A stretch of DNA of 64,000 nucleotides from CAWDPQ01 sp049642465 (GTDB taxonomy: Bacteria; Acidobacteriota; Vicinamibacteria; Vicinamibacterales; 2-12-FULL-66-21): positions 32,997-96,996 of the forward strand of contig JBAROV010000175.1 of assembly GCA_049642465.1 (NCBI GenBank), in the 5' to 3' direction. Below the pieces are notes generated by a model. The model saw nothing but the letters and a program-made list of their open reading frames with translations, was not told the origin of the DNA and made no database searches. Shown here one piece after another: positions 24,757 through 32,528 of this stretch (position 1 is its first letter; every line of letters starts with the position of its first letter). A program made the position numbers and the translations under genes.

Positions 24757-27464
24757 CGCGATGACGCGCGTCCTCCCGACTTCCCGTCCTCATAAAGCCT
24801 CATGCTGCGCATGAACCATGGCGGGAGGTTGGGCGCCGTCGAGGTCTGGGTAATTCGAACGAACTTCGCACGGACCGGCGCGAACGGGATCATCACGGTG
24901 CCGCTGGCGGCGTCTCCTTGTGCAACTGGGTCGCTCCACGTCTGGCCATCAGCCGACACCTGCACTCGGTACGCCCGAGGGAACATCGCCACTGGCGGCG
25001 TGCCGTCGCGCCCGCCGGGCTGGGGTGGGGAATCGAACTGAATCTCCGTCAGCATCACCGGCGTGGGCAATTCAAGTTGAAACCACATGCCGGCCTGTTG
25101 CGGGACCTTGCTCGACCAGCCTGAATAGTTCATGGCGGCCGACGCCCCCTGAGGATTGTGGCTGGCTGTTGCCTTCCATGTTGGATCGGCGACGAGCAGG
25201 CGGGGCAGCGACGCCTCGAGCTCGGAAACGGTCCAGGGCGCTTTCCGTGTGGCGCTGGCGGCGCGCACGCGCGCGACGTCCTTCGGTGAAATATACCAAC
25301 CGCTATTGCCGAACCCGCTGCGAATGTATGAAGCGATCGCCGCAACCCATTCGTCGGGGTTCGCGCCCATCGGCACCATGACGCCGCCTTGATAGGTGCG
25401 GCCGTCGAGCGGGCCGGTCAGCCCGTGCAGCAGCGTCTTGATTACATAGTCGCGATGCCCCTGCACACGGCTGGAGTTCACAAGCGGCGGCCCCATCAGC
25501 GAGCCAGGCGCTCCCTCGACGGGAGTGCCGCGCCCATCCGGCCCGTGGCATGTTCCGCACAACTCGTTGTAGATCGTCGCGCCACGCTCGACCGCCGGCT
25601 GAACGTCCGCTGGCACGCCGCCACTGCTGCGTGCGCCCGCCCGCCCGGCAAACGTCAGCGTGTTGACCGGCTGGAGAATCTGCCGCCCGACCTCCTGGAC
25701 TCCACGCGCGTTGTTGGCCGCCTGCGCTGATTGGATCGTGGTGTTCAGGTCAGCGACCTTGAACAGATTCAGCGTCAGCATCGCTTGTATGACGACATCG
25801 GTATCCGGATCTCTCGCCATCCGCCGATAATCATCCGCAAACGATCGATCTCCGGCGCGGTACAGCGTTTCGCTGGCACGAATCGCCTGAATCCTCATCT
25901 TGGGATCCTGATCCTTCATCAGGTCCCGGAGGAGAGCGGCGTCGAGCGCGGCGAGCCCCTCGAGCGACCACAACGCGTGGACGCGTGCGAACAGATTTGA
26001 AGACGTCCGTACCATGTTCTGCAGCGCGGGCACAACCGACTTGTCCTGCTTCAAGACGATCAACTGCTGCGCGGTGTCTCGCCACCACCCGTTTGGATGG
26101 GCCAGATGCGTGACCAATTGCGCAGGCGTTTCATTCAGCATCCGCGGCTGGGTGCGGTTCCGCTGGATGCCGTCATAGCTCAAACGCCACACGCGGCCGT
26201 GGCCGAGAATCTTGTGGAGCTGATATTGGTCGATTTTCTTCCGAAGGTAGGTGCCCTCCTTCGCCCATGGCGCCCCTTCGATGACGCCGCGGTACATGTC
26301 GGAGATGTAGATCGTCCCGTCCGGTGCCGTCGTGACGTCGGTCGGGCGGAACAGCGGATCCAGCGAGCGGATGAACTCAGACAGTGGATACGCATTCCGC
26401 AGCTGCGTCAGCCCTTCGGTTGTCACGGGTTTGAGACGCCGGACGATGCGAGCGACGACTTCACCGTAGAGATAGTCGCCGACGAGATCGGGCGGCAGGC
26501 GATCGCCGCGGTAGATGTCATTTCCGGCGGCAGCAGTGGCCATGATCAGCGAACCATCCGGCAATCGCGTGCCCGGAAGACCCGCCTGAATGTCGCCAAT
26601 CAGAATCGGCGCGCCCCACGTGATGTTCAGATTTGGCTCGAGTTGGTCCCGGACCGGAAAGTTGCCGTAGTGAATCGGGAACTGAAAATATCCAGGAATC
26701 CCGGCGGCCCCCGCCTGAAACCAGATCTTGCCGAAGTTGTCCTGCGTCACGCCCCATTGCGCGCCGTTGGCGCCCGTTGGCTCTCGCAGCACGCCGTTCG
26801 GCGTCCACCGAACGCGGAAGGAATTCACCGTGCTGTACAGCCAGTTGTCCATCCCCCAGAAGAGACTGCTTGGCTGGTGCTCGATGTTGCCGGCGCGGCC
26901 GAAGCTGGTCGTAAACAGCTCTTTCTTTTCGGCTGTGCCATCGCCATCGAGATCCGTGAACTTCCAGACCTCGTCGGTATGCGATTCCATCGTCAACACG
27001 CTGTTCGCGCCGAGTGGCAACACAAATCGGGGGAACACGAGCTTGTCCACGAACACACGGTGATGCTCGTAGATGCCGTCGTTGTCTTTGTCTTCGTGAA
27101 CCGAGATGCGGCCGATCGGCGGGGTCAGGTCGAAACCGTCGAGCGTTTGATCGTAGCCGCGCAGTTCCACGACGAACATGCGTCCATTGCCATCGAAGGC
27201 CAACTGCCCAGGTTCCTGAATGTCGGGCTCGGCGAGGATCGGCTCCAGCCGATAGCCGGGGGGCAGCCAGAAGCGCTTCGCTTGTTCAGAAGGCGGCAGC
27301 GGAAGGACCGGAGCCTTTGGCGACAGATCGGCTCCCGCATTGAGCGGATCGTCTGCCGCGGGGGCCTCCACGACGCGCGCGGACTGCCCGCGCATCTGCA
27401 CCTCGATGACGAGAGGGACAACAAGGATGACGAGAAGACACAGCCGGCGGAGCCACTGAGACAT
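24753..27464 (-). CDS. PVC-type membrane-bound dehydrogenase with cytochrome c and F5/8-type C-terminal domain
   Basis: 903 residues from the ATG at 27464, preceded by AAGGA; the frame beyond is spurious. Hydrophobic N terminus (CLLVILVVPLVIEV). A sorbosone-dehydrogenase-like propeller covers about 50-430 (FWLPPGYRLEPILAEPDIQE, GNGRMFVVELRGYDQ, DVTTAPDGTIYISDMYRG). HEAT-like helices follow at about 450-600. A cytochrome c has CGTCH near residue 640 with a C-terminal Met (GGVMVPMG). A discoidin-like F5/8 type C segment lies at about 760-890 (VPQQAGMWFQLELPTPVMLTE). It probably oxidises sugars or polyols outside the cytoplasm, passing electrons to its own haem. First gene of an operon with two CRTAC1-like proteins. 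Confidence 0.9.
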   Translation of the reverse strand: MSQWLRRLCLLVILVVPLVIEVQMRGQSARVVEAPAADDPLNAGADLSPKAPVLPLPPSEQAKRFWLPPGYRLEPILAEPDIQEPGQLAFDGNGRMFVVELRGYDQTLDGFDLTPPIGRISVHEDKDNDGIYEHHRVFVDKLVFPRFVLPLGANSVLTMESHTDEVWKFTDLDGDGTAEKKELFTTSFGRAGNIEHQPSSLFWGMDNWLYSTVNSFRVRWTPNGVLREPTGANGAQWGVTQDNFGKIWFQAGAAGIPGYFQFPIHYGNFPVRDQLEPNLNITWGAPILIGDIQAGLPGTRLPDGSLIMATAAAGNDIYRGDRLPPDLVGDYLYGEVVARIVRRLKPVTTEGLTQLRNAYPLSEFIRSLDPLFRPTDVTTAPDGTIYISDMYRGVIEGAPWAKEGTYLRKKIDQYQLHKILGHGRVWRLSYDGIQRNRTQPRMLNETPAQLVTHLAHPNGWWRDTAQQLIVLKQDKSVVPALQNMVRTSSNLFARVHALWSLEGLAALDAALLRDLMKDQDPKMRIQAIRASETLYRAGDRSFADDYRRMARDPDTDVVIQAMLTLNLFKVADLNTTIQSAQAANNARGVQEVGRQILQPVNTLTFAGRAGARSSGGVPADVQPAVERGATIYNELCGTCHGPDGRGTPVEGAPGSLMGPPLVNSSRVQGHRDYVIKTLLHGLTGPLDGRTYQGGVMVPMGANPDEWVAAIASYIRSGFGNSGWYISPKDVARVRAASATRKAPWTVSELEASLPRLLVADPTWKATASHNPQGASAAMNYSGWSSKVPQQAGMWFQLELPTPVMLTEIQFDSPPQPGGRDGTPPVAMFPRAYRVQVSADGQTWSDPVAQGDAASGTVMIPFAPVRAKFVRITQTSTAPNLPPWFMRSMRLYEDGKSGGRASSR

Positions 27465-27487
27465 ACCTGATCCTTGAACGGGTGATT

Positions 27488-28804
27488 CTACCGCCGAAAA
27501 CCCTGGATGAATGACACGACCTGGTCGCGCAGGTCGCTCTCCGCTCGCGAAGAAAACGGCGACGTGCGCGGCTCGTAGCCGCCTTCTTCGAAGCCCTTCG
27601 CCGTTGGCAGGTATCCGAACCATCCGTTTGTGTAACCGAAGTAGAACGTCTTCGAGAATGGGGACCGGTCGCGGACGTCGATGGCAATCTCGCAGAACAT
27701 TTCGATCGGCGCCGACCAGATCAGCGTGTCATTGATGCGTACGAAACGGACCGGAAGCCGTACCAGCGGAGGGCTACCGCTCGAGGTATAAGCGGTCAGT
27801 TCCACGGGCCACGCGAGCCCTTCCTTGCGAGGGCTCTCGATGAGCTTCTCGGCGTGGCGGATCGCGACGTCGCTCGTTCCCGGTGCCATGGATTGAACCG
27901 CCGCGAGCACGCGATCGCCGAGCAACACGCGAAATTGCGAGAGGTGACCGCTCTGCGGCGTCGGGTAGACAGAGTAGATCGGCGCAAGATTTCCGGCAGC
28001 GCCATTGATGTACAGGACCGTGCCACCGAGTTTCTCTTCGAGGTAGCTCGTCACGGTTCCAGGCGCGTCGCCGCTGATCTTCAGGTTCTGCCCGCTCATC
28101 ACGGTTCCGTGCATCGCATAGTTGACGATCAGTGCGATGAGCGAGCCATCGGCGCGATCGAGCCGCATCAGATTAATCTGTCGATCCGACGGACCATCAG
28201 GATTCAACCCGAGCGAAATGCGGCCGTCGACGTCACGCGCGCGCCGATTGATGTTGGCAAACGCGATGCCCGCTCCAAACGCGATGCGAGCTGGCTCCAG
28301 CTTTTCACGCGCGGTGCGGACCGCATCAATCAACGCCCGGGACACGCGGGCGGTGTACGCCCGATCCCAGTCATGGTCGGACCGGCCGAGCAGCGCTCTG
28401 TACATGTCTGACGGTCCGACTTCGGGCGCCGCATGCGTGTGCGTAACGCTCCACAGCACCTGCTTGGGATTGATGCCGGTTTCCTTTTGCAGATCGGCGG
28501 TGACATTGTCGTAGAGCGTCGGCGAGAACAGGCACAGATCGCTCGAAATGAGATAGAACTGCGTGTCGCCCGCCTCCATCGCCACGACCCGATGGTAGAT
28601 GTTGTCGAGCACGCCGTCGGACTGCCGTGGCTGGTAGCCGGAGAGCCATTTGGAGTCCTGCGGCGTGATATCGACTTTCACTGCCGCGGCGCGGAAGACA
28701 CGGGATTGCGTGGGCTCGGCGGCGAGATACCGCTGGCCTGTGACAAAGAGAAGCCATAGCGCCGCGAGAACAGCGGGCTGTCGCAAACGACTGCGCCTCC
28801 TCAC
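27488..28804 (-). CDS. secreted neutral/alkaline ceramidase-like hydrolase
   Basis: 438 residues from a GTG at 28804. A TTG at 28786 is an alternative, nine bases after GAGGAGG that is coding in the longer form. Signal peptide LRQPAVLAALWLLFVTG. The N-terminal domain of the ceramidase family is shown by AAAVKVDITPQDSKWLSGY, by the zinc-type VTHTHAAPE and by NYAMHGTVMSG. The segment where neutral ceramidases carry the catalytic serine (GDVSPN) reads NGAAGNLAP here, so true ceramidase activity is doubtful. Many secreted bacterial relatives share this form and are of unknown substrate. It lies 23 bases upstream of the PVC-type dehydrogenase and may be read with it. Confidence 0.82.
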   Translation of the reverse strand: MRRRSRLRQPAVLAALWLLFVTGQRYLAAEPTQSRVFRAAAVKVDITPQDSKWLSGYQPRQSDGVLDNIYHRVVAMEAGDTQFYLISSDLCLFSPTLYDNVTADLQKETGINPKQVLWSVTHTHAAPEVGPSDMYRALLGRSDHDWDRAYTARVSRALIDAVRTAREKLEPARIAFGAGIAFANINRRARDVDGRISLGLNPDGPSDRQINLMRLDRADGSLIALIVNYAMHGTVMSGQNLKISGDAPGTVTSYLEEKLGGTVLYINGAAGNLAPIYSVYPTPQSGHLSQFRVLLGDRVLAAVQSMAPGTSDVAIRHAEKLIESPRKEGLAWPVELTAYTSSGSPPLVRLPVRFVRINDTLIWSAPIEMFCEIAIDVRDRSPFSKTFYFGYTNGWFGYLPTAKGFEEGGYEPRTSPFSSRAESDLRDQVVSFIQGFRR

Positions 28805-28828
28805 GGTCGTAGAAATGGCCGACGACTC

Positions 28829-28989
28829 TTCACGAAGGCCACGAAGAAACGAAGGACACGAAGACGCCAAACGAATCGCGAGGCGGTTGCGGCCCGCGCT
28901 CCGCGCGGGAGAGGAAGAGGAATTCCGGAAAACACAAGCCAAATCATAGTCCTTCGTGTCCGTCGTGCCTTCGTGTTCGTCGTGAAAGA
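28829..28989. repeat. cacgaag-type inverted repeat and GC hairpin between CRTAC1 and ceramidase-like genes
   Basis: A left arm of cacgaag units (28829-28866) and right arm of ccttcgtg units (about 28950-28989) flank a perfect CCCGCGC-tcc-GCGCGGG hairpin (28893-28909). No ORF of quality lies here. It may work as a terminator for the 29013 gene, or simply be a dispersed repeat. Confidence 0.65.
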
Positions 28990-29012
28990 CGCCGTGAGCC
29001 CGGCTCAGCCAG

Positions 29013-30893
29013 TCAGCGAACTGCTTTCGACTCAGATCGCCGCTGCAGCGTCACCAGCCCCTGGCTCTTGATCTCCGTGAATCGCTCTCGTTCGCCGTCG
29101 GGCCACAGGACGACCACGGCATCGACCTTGGTGGCCTCTCCCAACCCGAAATGCAGCCTCGTATCGTTGGCAGAGAGATAACTGCCGTCGCTCTTCACCC
29201 GGCGCCACAGTGTCTTCCTGCCGCTTCGTTCGACGCCGACCCACGCCCCGAACGCATGCCGGTTCGCCCCTGGCTGCTGCAGTCGAAGCTGCAGCGATTT
29301 GTTCGACCCGGTCGCCTGATTGAGAAACAACCGTGGCGGCCCGCCGTTGTTCGACACCAGGATATCGATGTCGCCGTCGTTGTCGATGTCGCCGAAGGCT
29401 GCCCCGCGCCCGATTTCCGGGCGTGCGAAGGCTGGGCCGGCAGTGCCGGTAACCTCCTCGAAGCCCTGGTCCCCTCGATTGTGGAACAACTGGTTCTTCA
29501 TCCGGAACGGCGTAGGCTGACCGCGCTGTGTCTCGATGATGTTGACGGCGCCGTTCGTGATGAACAGATCAAGCCAGCCATCGTTGTCGTAATCGAACCA
29601 GTCGGTGCCAAATCCCGTGGATGCGGCAGTCGGCCGGCCAAGACCTGCCCTGGTGCGAACGTCTTCGAAATTGCCGCGGCCGTCGTTCTGGTACAGCACG
29701 AACGTTTCGCCGATGATGTTGGTGACGAAGAGGTCCTCGTCGCCATCCTGGTCGAAATCTCCGGAGCCAATCCCCATGCTGCCTTCGGGATTTCCGGCAG
29801 CGTTCACCGCCGAACCCGAGATCATCCCCTCGTCCGCGAAAGTTCCGTTGCGACGGTTGATCCAGAGCTGGTTGGGTGTCGCATCGTTGGCGACGTACAG
29901 ATCGAGCCAGCCATCGGCGTTGTAATCGCCGGTCGAGACGCCAAGGCCGGCACCATCCGCCTTGATGATCCCTGCCGGCTCAGACGCGTTGGTGAACGCG
30001 CCGCGGCCATTGTTGTGATACAGGCGATCCGGAACAGGGTGGTAGACCCGCGGACTGCAGTAATCGCGGGCGCCGACGGGGTCAGCACAAGGCTTGTTGC
30101 CGGCCAGCGTGAAATCCACGTAATTCGCGACAAACAGATCGAGATGACCGTCCCGATCGTAATCGACGAATGCGGCACTGGTACTCCACAAGTCGTCGGT
30201 GACGCCCGCCGCTTTGGTGACGTCCGTAAACGTGCCATCGCCGTTATTGCGATACAGCGTGTCGGGTCCAAACGAGGTAATGAAGAGATCCAGATCGCCA
30301 TCCCCGTCATAGTCGCCAGTCGTCGCTCCCATGCCGTAGCCATTCAGCGCGATCCCCGATCGCGCGGTCACGTCCGTGAACCGCAGCTTTCCGCCGGCAC
30401 TCAGTTCGTTGCGGAACAAGCGGTGGCTGGGAACCTGCGCCACGGCGCGCTTCGCTGGTCCGATGTTGCCGCTTTGCACGAAGAGCACATCGAGATCGCC
30501 GTCGTTGTCGTAGTCGAACACGGCCAGGCCAGCCCCCATGACCTCTGGCATGTAGTACTCGCCGGTTGCACCGGTATCGTGGGTGAAGTTCAAGCCAACG
30601 TCGGACGCACCTTCGATGAAAAGCGGCCCCGCTGCAGGCATCGCGAGATCGAGCAGCCATACCGAGAACGCTGCCACTATTGCCGGACGTACTAAGCACT
30701 CCGGCCAACCTTTGCGCTTCGCGCTCCGGCGGGCAAGCACCCTGGCACCTTGGCCCACCTTCGCGCTTCGCGCTCCGGCGGGCAAGCACCCTGGCACCCT
30801 GGCACTGTGGCACCCTGGCACCCTGGCACTTTGGCCCACCTTCGCGCTTCCCGCTCCGGCGGGCAAGCACTCTGGCACTTTGATCTGATTCAT
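29013..30893 (-). CDS. CRTAC1-like FG-GAP/VCBS and ASPIC/UnbV protein with repeat-derived N terminus
   Basis: Open from the ATG at 30893, which overlaps the TPR-gene stop (ATGA), giving 626 residues. Residues 1-66 are translated from a tandem repeat (30697-30883) and precede a signal peptide-like segment (RPAIVAAFSVWLLDLA). A start inside the array (GTG at 30740, giving a basic n-region) or after it (GTG at 30677) is therefore likely in practice. The mature part is a CRTAC1-type propeller: FIEGASDVGLNFTHDTGATG, about seven VCBS loops such as DYDNDGDLDVLF and DFDQDGDEDLF, then ASPIC/UnbV (NRHAFGAWVGVERSG, VVVLWPDGERERF). Secreted binding partner of the TPR protein and receptor upstream is inferred. 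Confidence 0.88.
   Translation of the reverse strand: MNQIKVPECLPAGAGSAKVGQSARVPGCHSARVPGCLPAGARSAKVGQGARVLARRSAKRKGWPECLVRPAIVAAFSVWLLDLAMPAAGPLFIEGASDVGLNFTHDTGATGEYYMPEVMGAGLAVFDYDNDGDLDVLFVQSGNIGPAKRAVAQVPSHRLFRNELSAGGKLRFTDVTARSGIALNGYGMGATTGDYDGDGDLDLFITSFGPDTLYRNNGDGTFTDVTKAAGVTDDLWSTSAAFVDYDRDGHLDLFVANYVDFTLAGNKPCADPVGARDYCSPRVYHPVPDRLYHNNGRGAFTNASEPAGIIKADGAGLGVSTGDYNADGWLDLYVANDATPNQLWINRRNGTFADEGMISGSAVNAAGNPEGSMGIGSGDFDQDGDEDLFVTNIIGETFVLYQNDGRGNFEDVRTRAGLGRPTAASTGFGTDWFDYDNDGWLDLFITNGAVNIIETQRGQPTPFRMKNQLFHNRGDQGFEEVTGTAGPAFARPEIGRGAAFGDIDNDGDIDILVSNNGGPPRLFLNQATGSNKSLQLRLQQPGANRHAFGAWVGVERSGRKTLWRRVKSDGSYLSANDTRLHFGLGEATKVDAVVVLWPDGERERFTEIKSQGLVTLQRRSESKAVR
30697..30883. repeat. 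tandem array of a ~49-bp GC-rich repeat at the 5' end of a CRTAC1 gene
   Basis: Three degenerate units containing cgcttcgcgctccggcgggc and caccctggcacc, with extra short ccctggcac units between them. The reading frame of the CRTAC1 gene stays open through the array. The same unit forms the array at 60258-60430, in the same orientation relative to the downstream gene. Confidence 0.85.
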
Positions 30894-32296
30894 TTCAGCA
30901 GCGCCAAGTCGCGCTCGATGGCGGCCGCGAGCTCTTTCTGCCCGAATTGAATGGCCAGCTGCTTCGCGTCACTGGCCCACTTGATCGCTTCCTCTTTTCG
31001 TCCCGAACGCATGTACGCCACCGAGAGTCCAAACAAGTAGCGTGGGGCCTCGGCGTCACGAGGCTCCACAATCTTCTGCAGCTCCGTCGCGGCCTCTTCT
31101 GTGTTGCCGAGCGCCAGCAGCATGCGTCCCACGTTGAACCGCGCCAGACGAAACGCCGGACTGACCTCGACGGCACCGCGGTACGCCTTCAGCGCGTCCT
31201 CGACCATTCGGCGGCGCTCGAACGTTTCCCCAAGATTGTTGCGTGCGCGGGCATGCGACGGGTTTGCGATGATGGCCTTTTCATAGGCTGCGGCCGCCTG
31301 TTCCCATTTCTGCTGCAGACCCAGCAGCACACCGAAGTCGTAATGCATGTCTGCGGTGTCGCCGCCGAGCTTGACGGCTTCACGGTACTGCTGTTCCCCT
31401 TCGGCATAGCGTCCGGCGCGTCCGTACAGTGAAATCAGATTCACATGCGCTTGCAGGAGCGAGGGGTCCTGTGCGAGCGCCGCTTCATGCGCGGCGAGGG
31501 ACCCGGGCAAATCGTCAAGCTCCGCGAGCCGAATGCCTCGCAGTAACAGCGCCCGCGCATCATTGCGCACTTCCGACAGGGCAGACAGGATCGGGTCTTC
31601 CAGAGTCGGCCACTGTGCACCGTATTGCGCGTGCCGTTCGAGGGCCCGCCGCGCCTCGTCCGAACGACCGAGGGCGCGATACGAGAGCGCCAGCGCGTAG
31701 TACGCGGAACCCCACTCGGGAAAACGAGCCAGGGCCTGCTGCAGGAAGTCGATGGCCTGTTCGTGACGCTTCTCGATGGCGGCGATACGTCCCAGTCCGA
31801 ACTGGCCGAGTGGTTCGGTGGCGGGATCCTTGGCAAGCGCCTCGTACAGACGACGGCTCTCAGTGAGGTTGCCAGCCTCGAACAGGGCATCGGCCAGCTT
31901 GACGATCGCCGGCTTGTAATCCGGCGAGATTCTGAGCGCGTCCCTCAGACGCGTGGCGGCTTCGGCGTGTCGCGCAAGACGCTGCAGAACGACCGCGTCC
32001 AGGTAGGGCCATTCGAAGGTTGTGGGGGCGAGGGCCGCCGCCCGGGCGTAGGCGGCGTGCGCGGACTCGTATTGGTCCCACGCCTGAAGCACACGACCCA
32101 GGCGGCCGACCACCCGGGCATCAGTCGGGTGCGCCTTCGCGTCGGCGAAGGCGCGGGACACCGACGCCCGCGAGGACTCAGGAAAACGTTCGAGCGCCAG
32201 CTCGGGCAGCGCAGGCGGTGACTGCGCCGACGCGGCGCCGGCAGTCAGGAGCGCAACGAGCGCCGTGACCACACCTGGGCGTCGCATCGAAAACAT
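30890..32296 (-). CDS. secreted TPR-repeat protein
   Basis: 468 residues from the ATG at 32296 (or 32287). Signal peptide (GVVTALVALLTAGAASAQ). At least nine TPR motifs fill the protein, e.g. AIDFLQQALARFPEWGSAYY and AAAYEKAIIANPSHARARNN. TPRs mediate protein-protein contacts. It lies between the TBDT gene at 32529 and a CRTAC1 gene that overlaps its stop (ATGA). This suggests a periplasmic or outer-membrane accessory of the receptor, comparable in fold class (though not shown to be homologous) to TPR-based SusD partners. A terminator-like hairpin lies 20 bases upstream of its start. Confidence 0.9.
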   Translation of the reverse strand: MFSMRRPGVVTALVALLTAGAASAQSPPALPELALERFPESSRASVSRAFADAKAHPTDARVVGRLGRVLQAWDQYESAHAAYARAAALAPTTFEWPYLDAVVLQRLARHAEAATRLRDALRISPDYKPAIVKLADALFEAGNLTESRRLYEALAKDPATEPLGQFGLGRIAAIEKRHEQAIDFLQQALARFPEWGSAYYALALSYRALGRSDEARRALERHAQYGAQWPTLEDPILSALSEVRNDARALLLRGIRLAELDDLPGSLAAHEAALAQDPSLLQAHVNLISLYGRAGRYAEGEQQYREAVKLGGDTADMHYDFGVLLGLQQKWEQAAAAYEKAIIANPSHARARNNLGETFERRRMVEDALKAYRGAVEVSPAFRLARFNVGRMLLALGNTEEAATELQKIVEPRDAEAPRYLFGLSVAYMRSGRKEEAIKWASDAKQLAIQFGQKELAAAIERDLALLK

Positions 32297-32315
32297 GGTG
32301 ACTGAAGGAGCCACG

Positions 32316-32371
32316 AAAAAAGGGCCGCCGAAACCATCTGGTGGAGTGTACTCCAGTGGCTCCGGCGGCCC
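32316..32371 (-). terminator. terminator-like hairpin between TBDT and TPR genes
   Basis: On the minus strand a GGGCCGCCG stem (32371-32363) pairs with CGGCGGCCC (32330-32322) and is followed by six Ts (32321-32316). The loop holds a second palindrome, TGGAGT-gt-ACTCCA (32342-32355). It lies downstream of the receptor gene at 32529 and 20 bases before the TPR start, so it could end or attenuate receptor transcripts. Confidence 0.8.
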
Positions 32372-32528
32372 GGCTGGGTCTGCGGGGACAGGTCAACCGC
32401 CCTCAACGGGCGGCACTAGTGGACAGCAGCAGCCACTAGAAAACCGCAGACCCAAACTCACGTCTTACGCTCGTCAGTCGCTAGTCGTCAGTCGCTGGTC
32501 GCGTCTCACGCTTGTCAGTCTCTCCGCT

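Noticed and set aside
30697..30883. CRISPR or integron attC-like array considered for the 49-bp repeats
   Set aside because: Units abut each other with no unique spacers and there is no integrase or cas gene.
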